This document shows, piece by piece, positions 60,090 through 64,000 of a stretch of DNA of 64,000 nt (its first letter is position 1; each line of letters starts with the position of its first letter). Under the pieces are notes generated by a model. It made no database searches. It was not told the origin of the DNA and saw only the letters and a list, made by a program, of their open reading frames with translations. A program made the translations under genes and the position numbers. The stretch lies in assembly GCF_000423245.1 (NCBI RefSeq), contig NZ_KE383993.1:390079-454078 (forward strand). The letters are read 5' to 3'. The DNA is from Ligilactobacillus ceti DSM 22408. GTDB lineage: Bacteria; Bacillota; Bacilli; Lactobacillales; Lactobacillaceae.

Positions 60090-63000
60090 ATGTTCAAAAA
60101 AACTAAAACCTGGGTAATGTTAGCAAGTATGTTGGCGTCATTTGCGGTGACACCAGTTAGTAGCGTAATCCAGGCTAATCAGATCAAAGAGGCGAAAGTT
60201 ACACCGCAAGTAACTCAGCCCGCACCAGCAGCGCAAAAAGGAATGATTGTCGAGACAAATGTCCGTTGGGCAAATGCAGCTTTCAATCATCCATATTATG
60301 GTGGGGAAGCCGCAACTTTGTATAATCATATTAAAATATCGGGTGCACAAGCACTGCTTCATGAAGGTGGCTATATCGTTAACCGGTTAGCGAAGCAATA
60401 TTTTGATAGACCAAATGCAGATGATTTTCGGGTTAAAAACGATCGTTTAATTAAAGATGTTCAAGTGATTGATGATCCAAACAGTCCCGATTATAAAATT
60501 ATTACGACTTTAGATAAGATGTATGGTGGGGAAACAGCTGATTTACCGATCCAAGTTCGATTAAAATCTTATAGTATGAAAACTAATCTCGGAACAGTTA
60601 ACCAAGCAAAACGTAAAGTTAAAATTGCACTTTATAATAATAAACATCAATTGTTAAATAGTAATGATGCATTTGTGTTAACTGGTAAAAGTAGAATGTA
60701 TGGCTTTTATAATGAACGTGAAACGCCAAACGTTAGTAAAGATGTTGTAGATGGTTTCAAAAAAGATTATCATCTTAAGCCCGGAACGAAATATCTTTTC
60801 GGACCAGGAGGAACACCATCAGTTACTGGATATCAAGGACCTAAAAACGATCCCCGGATGCGGCGGGTTTATGCGAAAATTCCAGCTGGGATGAAAGTTG
60901 CTGCTCAAAGTGGGTGGAAGTTTGATAATCAGAAAAAACAATATTATGTAGATATTCCAGCTAATAAATTACAATCTCCAATACCAAAGATTCCACTTGA
61001 TTTTAGTGGTATTGATATGGCTAAATACACAAGTGATAAAAAGACCCTCGATGTGAGAGTTGATTTTACAATGTATGCTTTAAATCCAAATGGCCAACTT
61101 GGTTTAGATTTAAAACCATTAACTTGGTATAATGAAAAACATTTGTATATTTCCATGAATACTTGGGAATTCACGGCATTAATTACACCAGGGATTTCTG
61201 TAAGAGGAATTGATAGTCAATATAAACCATATCCTGTGAAAGATCATTACTATTGGCACCCACATGCAACACAGTATTTGATTCCAGGAGAGCCAGCAGA
61301 AGTTATTAAAAAGAATGATTTAGTCAAATATACGATTCGAAATATTTCAACGTATAAACTTAACAATACTAAGTCAGATGAAAATTATGAATTTGTTGTA
61401 AAAAATAGTAGTATCCCCGTGCCGAAGTTTAGACGAATTAAACAAGTGCGGATGTTATTGTTAGGTAATCTAACACCTGCCCAACAAAAAGATTTAACAC
61501 AACGCTTAAAAGGTACGAAAGTTTATGGGGTGAAAAACGGTCACAAAGAACTCCTAACTGATAAGATCAAAACAGTTTATGAACCAAGTTTTAAAAAATC
61601 ATATAATGCCAATGGATATCTAACAGTTAATTTAAAACATAAACAATATGATAAAATTCTGTTTGAATATCCAAATGGTGGTTTAAGATTTAAAACTACT
61701 AAGGAAATGGATACGATTGCGCAAACAATTAATAGTGAAATGATTTTGGATCCCGATGTTCCATCCTTAAAACGTTATGGTAAGTATGTCTACAATTCCA
61801 AAGATCTTTATGCGCAAATTCAAGGTTTTGTAGATGTTAAAAATGCAAAAACACAAAAACATCTGAAAGATATTACCTTTAATAACGCCAAAAGTTCACG
61901 TGGGAGTGATGTTTTTGGTACTGTAAATAGTAGGATTTTAGGTGATGCGACAATTAAAACTATTTCTACTAACCCTGATAAAGATGGCAGAATATTAGAT
62001 AAAGACACATATCATGATTTAAAAGATATTATCCGAGTTAAAAATAATTACTATTATGGTATTGGTGGTCCCAATCTTCAAATCTCACCAGCAGTTGTGC
62101 CAGAAAATCGGATTGTTTACTATTTAGTACCTAATGCAATTTATCCAGCCGACAAGCAAGCTGATGTGAAAATTTTAGATACGATTTATGGATATAAACC
62201 AGGGAAGAATTTAGTTATTGCGAAAGTTACGAAAAAAATGCGTTCACCATGGGTTGGGACACGTGTTTATAGTTCTGTGAATTTTAATACTGATTTCAAA
62301 ATGACACCTGAGATTAAAGTTGGTAAATACAAAATCGAAGCAGCTATGGCTTTAGATAATAATAAACTTGGTTATAACAAGGGATTTATTAAAGGGATTG
62401 AAGAACCAGATACTTTAACAAATCTCAAATGGAATGATTTTCCAATTACGACAAAATATAACCATAGTGAGCTTCCAGAAAAATATACTGATTTAGAAGA
62501 TACTTCATTCCAAGTCTATCCACCGTTATATTTGAAAGCATATAAAACAGTTAAATTACATGCTGATAGTGATCAACATTACGGACTTTCAACTGGGAAA
62601 GCGGCTACTTTTAATGATAAAGTCGATTATCAACTAGCGGTACGTAATGATAAAAATGATCCCGTGGAACATTTAACAGCGATTGATATCTTGCCATATA
62701 AAGGTGACTGGAACATTACACCAAATGAAAAAGGTGTCTATGAACCACGTAATTCTAAATTTAGTACACAGTTACTTAGTGTAGAAAAATCGAATTTCTT
62801 TAACATTTTTTATTCAACTGATAAACCAGTGAAAGATTTAACCAAGAACTTAAATGCAACTTGGTCAAGTACTTTACCAAAAGATCTTTCCAAAGTTACA
62901 ATGATTAAATGGGTGATGAAGCCAGGTAAGAAGATTTATAAAGATCAGGTCGAAGGGATTGTCGTTCATGCTCAGATGCCAAGCGATGAAAATATTCCTG

Positions 63001-64000
63001 ATAAAGCAACATCCTTTAATACATTCGCAATTTCACAAGATCCTAATTTAGCAGTTGACAGTTTTATTGAAAGTTTAGCAGTTAAAACAATCTTATCTTA
63101 CCGGAGAACAAACATTAAATTGATCAAGAAAGATCGTCAAACAAAACAACCGTTGTCCGGAGCGGAATTTAGTTTATATTCTGATAAAGAAAAGAAAGTT
63201 ATTAAAGAACATCTAAAAACTAATGATCAAGGTGAAGTTGAATTACCTGATTTAGTTGTGGGATATCCATATACATTAACCGAAACAAAAGCTCCAAAAG
63301 GTTATTATGTTAATGATCAAAAACTTAAATTTGTTGCGAAAGAAAAACAAACTTTAGAATTCTTGGATCAACTTGATCGTAAAATTGATGTTAGCGTGCA
63401 TAAAAATTGGATTGATGCACCAGCTGACAAACCAGTGATCAAACTCCAATTAATGCGTGATGGTCAAGCCTATCAAAAACCAGTTACATTAGATCATAAC
63501 CAACTCGACTACAAGTGGAATGTTTCACAATATAGTCCTGCTGGCAAACTTTATAACTATACCGTCCAAGAAGTTGGCGTTAAAAATAATCAAGTTGTTT
63601 TAGCTGGTCAAACTTACGCCGTAAGTTCAACTAATACAAGCAACCATACGATTATTACTAATACTAATGTCGGTCAAACAATTTCCGTTGTGAAAAAATG
63701 GTCTGATGATCAAAATCGTGACAAGCAACGACCAGATAAAATTCATATTCATTTATTAGCGAATGGTCAAGCGGTAAAAGAGGCTGACTTAGATGAAAAT
63801 CATCAATGGCAAGTTGATTTTACTCAATTACCAGTTTATGAAAATGGTCAAAAGATTAAATATACAGTCACAGAAGATCAAGTTAATGGTTATCAACCAA
63901 CAATCGAACAAAAAGATAATAACTTTATTATTACTAATAAGCACGAAGTGGCTTTAACAACGATTGCCGGAAAAGTTGTCTGGGATGATCAAAATGATGT
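60090..64000 (+). CDS. Giant Cna_B-domain adhesin 2 (runs past the window end)
   Basis: The frame opens at ATG 60090 behind GGTGAGG and stays open for 1303 complete codons to the window edge. The signal peptide (KTWVMLASMLASFAVTP then VIQANQ) and 5' leader nearly match adhesin 1. The ectodomain (about residues 30-1007) is a diverged full-length homologue: YAKIPAGMKV against YAKIPQEFKV, DQHYGLSTGKAATFND against DQHYGLSTGKSVTFND. The SpaA domain starts at about 1008, followed by Cna_B domains nearly identical to those of adhesin 1. Cna_B3, the stalk and the sorting signal are presumably beyond the edge. Confidence 0.92.
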   Translation, partial: MFKKTKTWVMLASMLASFAVTPVSSVIQANQIKEAKVTPQVTQPAPAAQKGMIVETNVRWANAAFNHPYYGGEAATLYNHIKISGAQALLHEGGYIVNRLAKQYFDRPNADDFRVKNDRLIKDVQVIDDPNSPDYKIITTLDKMYGGETADLPIQVRLKSYSMKTNLGTVNQAKRKVKIALYNNKHQLLNSNDAFVLTGKSRMYGFYNERETPNVSKDVVDGFKKDYHLKPGTKYLFGPGGTPSVTGYQGPKNDPRMRRVYAKIPAGMKVAAQSGWKFDNQKKQYYVDIPANKLQSPIPKIPLDFSGIDMAKYTSDKKTLDVRVDFTMYALNPNGQLGLDLKPLTWYNEKHLYISMNTWEFTALITPGISVRGIDSQYKPYPVKDHYYWHPHATQYLIPGEPAEVIKKNDLVKYTIRNISTYKLNNTKSDENYEFVVKNSSIPVPKFRRIKQVRMLLLGNLTPAQQKDLTQRLKGTKVYGVKNGHKELLTDKIKTVYEPSFKKSYNANGYLTVNLKHKQYDKILFEYPNGGLRFKTTKEMDTIAQTINSEMILDPDVPSLKRYGKYVYNSKDLYAQIQGFVDVKNAKTQKHLKDITFNNAKSSRGSDVFGTVNSRILGDATIKTISTNPDKDGRILDKDTYHDLKDIIRVKNNYYYGIGGPNLQISPAVVPENRIVYYLVPNAIYPADKQADVKILDTIYGYKPGKNLVIAKVTKKMRSPWVGTRVYSSVNFNTDFKMTPEIKVGKYKIEAAMALDNNKLGYNKGFIKGIEEPDTLTNLKWNDFPITTKYNHSELPEKYTDLEDTSFQVYPPLYLKAYKTVKLHADSDQHYGLSTGKAATFNDKVDYQLAVRNDKNDPVEHLTAIDILPYKGDWNITPNEKGVYEPRNSKFSTQLLSVEKSNFFNIFYSTDKPVKDLTKNLNATWSSTLPKDLSKVTMIKWVMKPGKKIYKDQVEGIVVHAQMPSDENIPDKATSFNTFAISQDPNLAVDSFIESLAVKTILSYRRTNIKLIKKDRQTKQPLSGAEFSLYSDKEKKVIKEHLKTNDQGEVELPDLVVGYPYTLTETKAPKGYYVNDQKLKFVAKEKQTLEFLDQLDRKIDVSVHKNWIDAPADKPVIKLQLMRDGQAYQKPVTLDHNQLDYKWNVSQYSPAGKLYNYTVQEVGVKNNQVVLAGQTYAVSSTNTSNHTIITNTNVGQTISVVKKWSDDQNRDKQRPDKIHIHLLANGQAVKEADLDENHQWQVDFTQLPVYENGQKIKYTVTEDQVNGYQPTIEQKDNNFIITNKHEVALTTIAGKVVWDDQND
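63111..64000 (+). repeat. 890-bp direct repeat, copy 2 (continues past the window)
   Basis: In-register copy of 56832-57721; differences are scattered substitutions, with no indels. It encodes the SpaA, Cna_B1 and Cna_B2 parts of adhesin 2. Confidence 0.9.

Noticed and set aside
60138..62008. Minus-strand frames opposite adhesin 2
   Set aside because: They are antisense shadows of the long adhesin frame, which is open from 60090 to the edge.
1..64000. CRISPR arrays, tRNA or rRNA genes
   Set aside because: No regularly spaced short repeats, cas genes, tRNA cloverleaf sequences or rRNA sequences were seen; the T-box is the only clear structured RNA.

Overview
The window is a low-GC Gram-positive chromosome segment, most likely from the order Lactobacillales and probably Lactobacillaceae or a close relative. 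The evidence is AT-rich codon use with many TTA, GAA and AAA codons, TTG/GTG starts behind AGGAGG-type ribosome binding sites, a T-box in front of pheST, LPXTG surface proteins, an L. casei-length thymidylate synthase, a D-lactate dehydrogenase, a PepD-type C69 dipeptidase, and the neighbourhood cca / ABC-F / thyA / dfrA / ypmR / ypmS / yozE / rbgA / rnhB / dprA / topA / trmFO. The species cannot be fixed from the sequence alone.

Bases 1 to about 6550 are the right end of an integrated mobile element. It carries a phage-type replication module (DUF2815 protein, a 47-residue membrane protein, a family A DNA polymerase) and then a recombination module (HTH/zinc-finger protein, SHOCT-like protein, two overlapping large serine recombinases). 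Codon use (AGA, ATA) differs from the chromosome. The element ends inside a tRNA1(Val) adenine-N6-methyltransferase gene, leaving only the 3' part, which starts at the NPPY motif, on this side.

Bases 6.9 to 28.9 kb are mostly housekeeping: GIY-YIG protein, ldhD, rpsB-tsf with structured leader and intergenic hairpin, a FUSC-like exporter, an RNA methyltransferase, an HD protein, an HxlR regulator, T-box-pheS-pheT, mltG, udk, greA, a nucleoside hydrolase, prmA-rsmE, rel-dtd, an alpha/beta hydrolase lacking its serine, and yitT. Bases 28.9 to 42.5 kb run from a degenerate XerD-like gene through cca, an ABC-F ATPase, thyA-dfrA, ypmR-ypmS-yozE, rbgA-rnhB-dprA, topA and trmFO. Bases 42.5 to 51.2 kb hold smaller units: a possible degenerate metallo-hydrolase, pepD, a tautomerase, degV, a low-molecular-weight phosphatase, a nitroreductase, metA-cysK and a bacterial eRF1-like (baeRF) protein.

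Bases 51.3 to 64 kb form a surface and oxidative-stress region: one LPTTG protein, then two giant paralogous Cna_B adhesins (the second runs off the window) that flank sodA, msrB and msrA. The adhesin genes share an in-register 890-bp repeat, nearly identical 5' leaders and cre-like sites. The promoters of the nitroreductase, metA and sodA genes share a CTTAC-n5-GTAAG dyad over the -35 box. metA and sodA also share TTGTGAACAA three bases after the -10 box. This is the best candidate here for an undescribed regulon linking sulfur, nitro-reduction and superoxide genes. The HxlR protein encoded at 13.4 kb is one possible but untested regulator.
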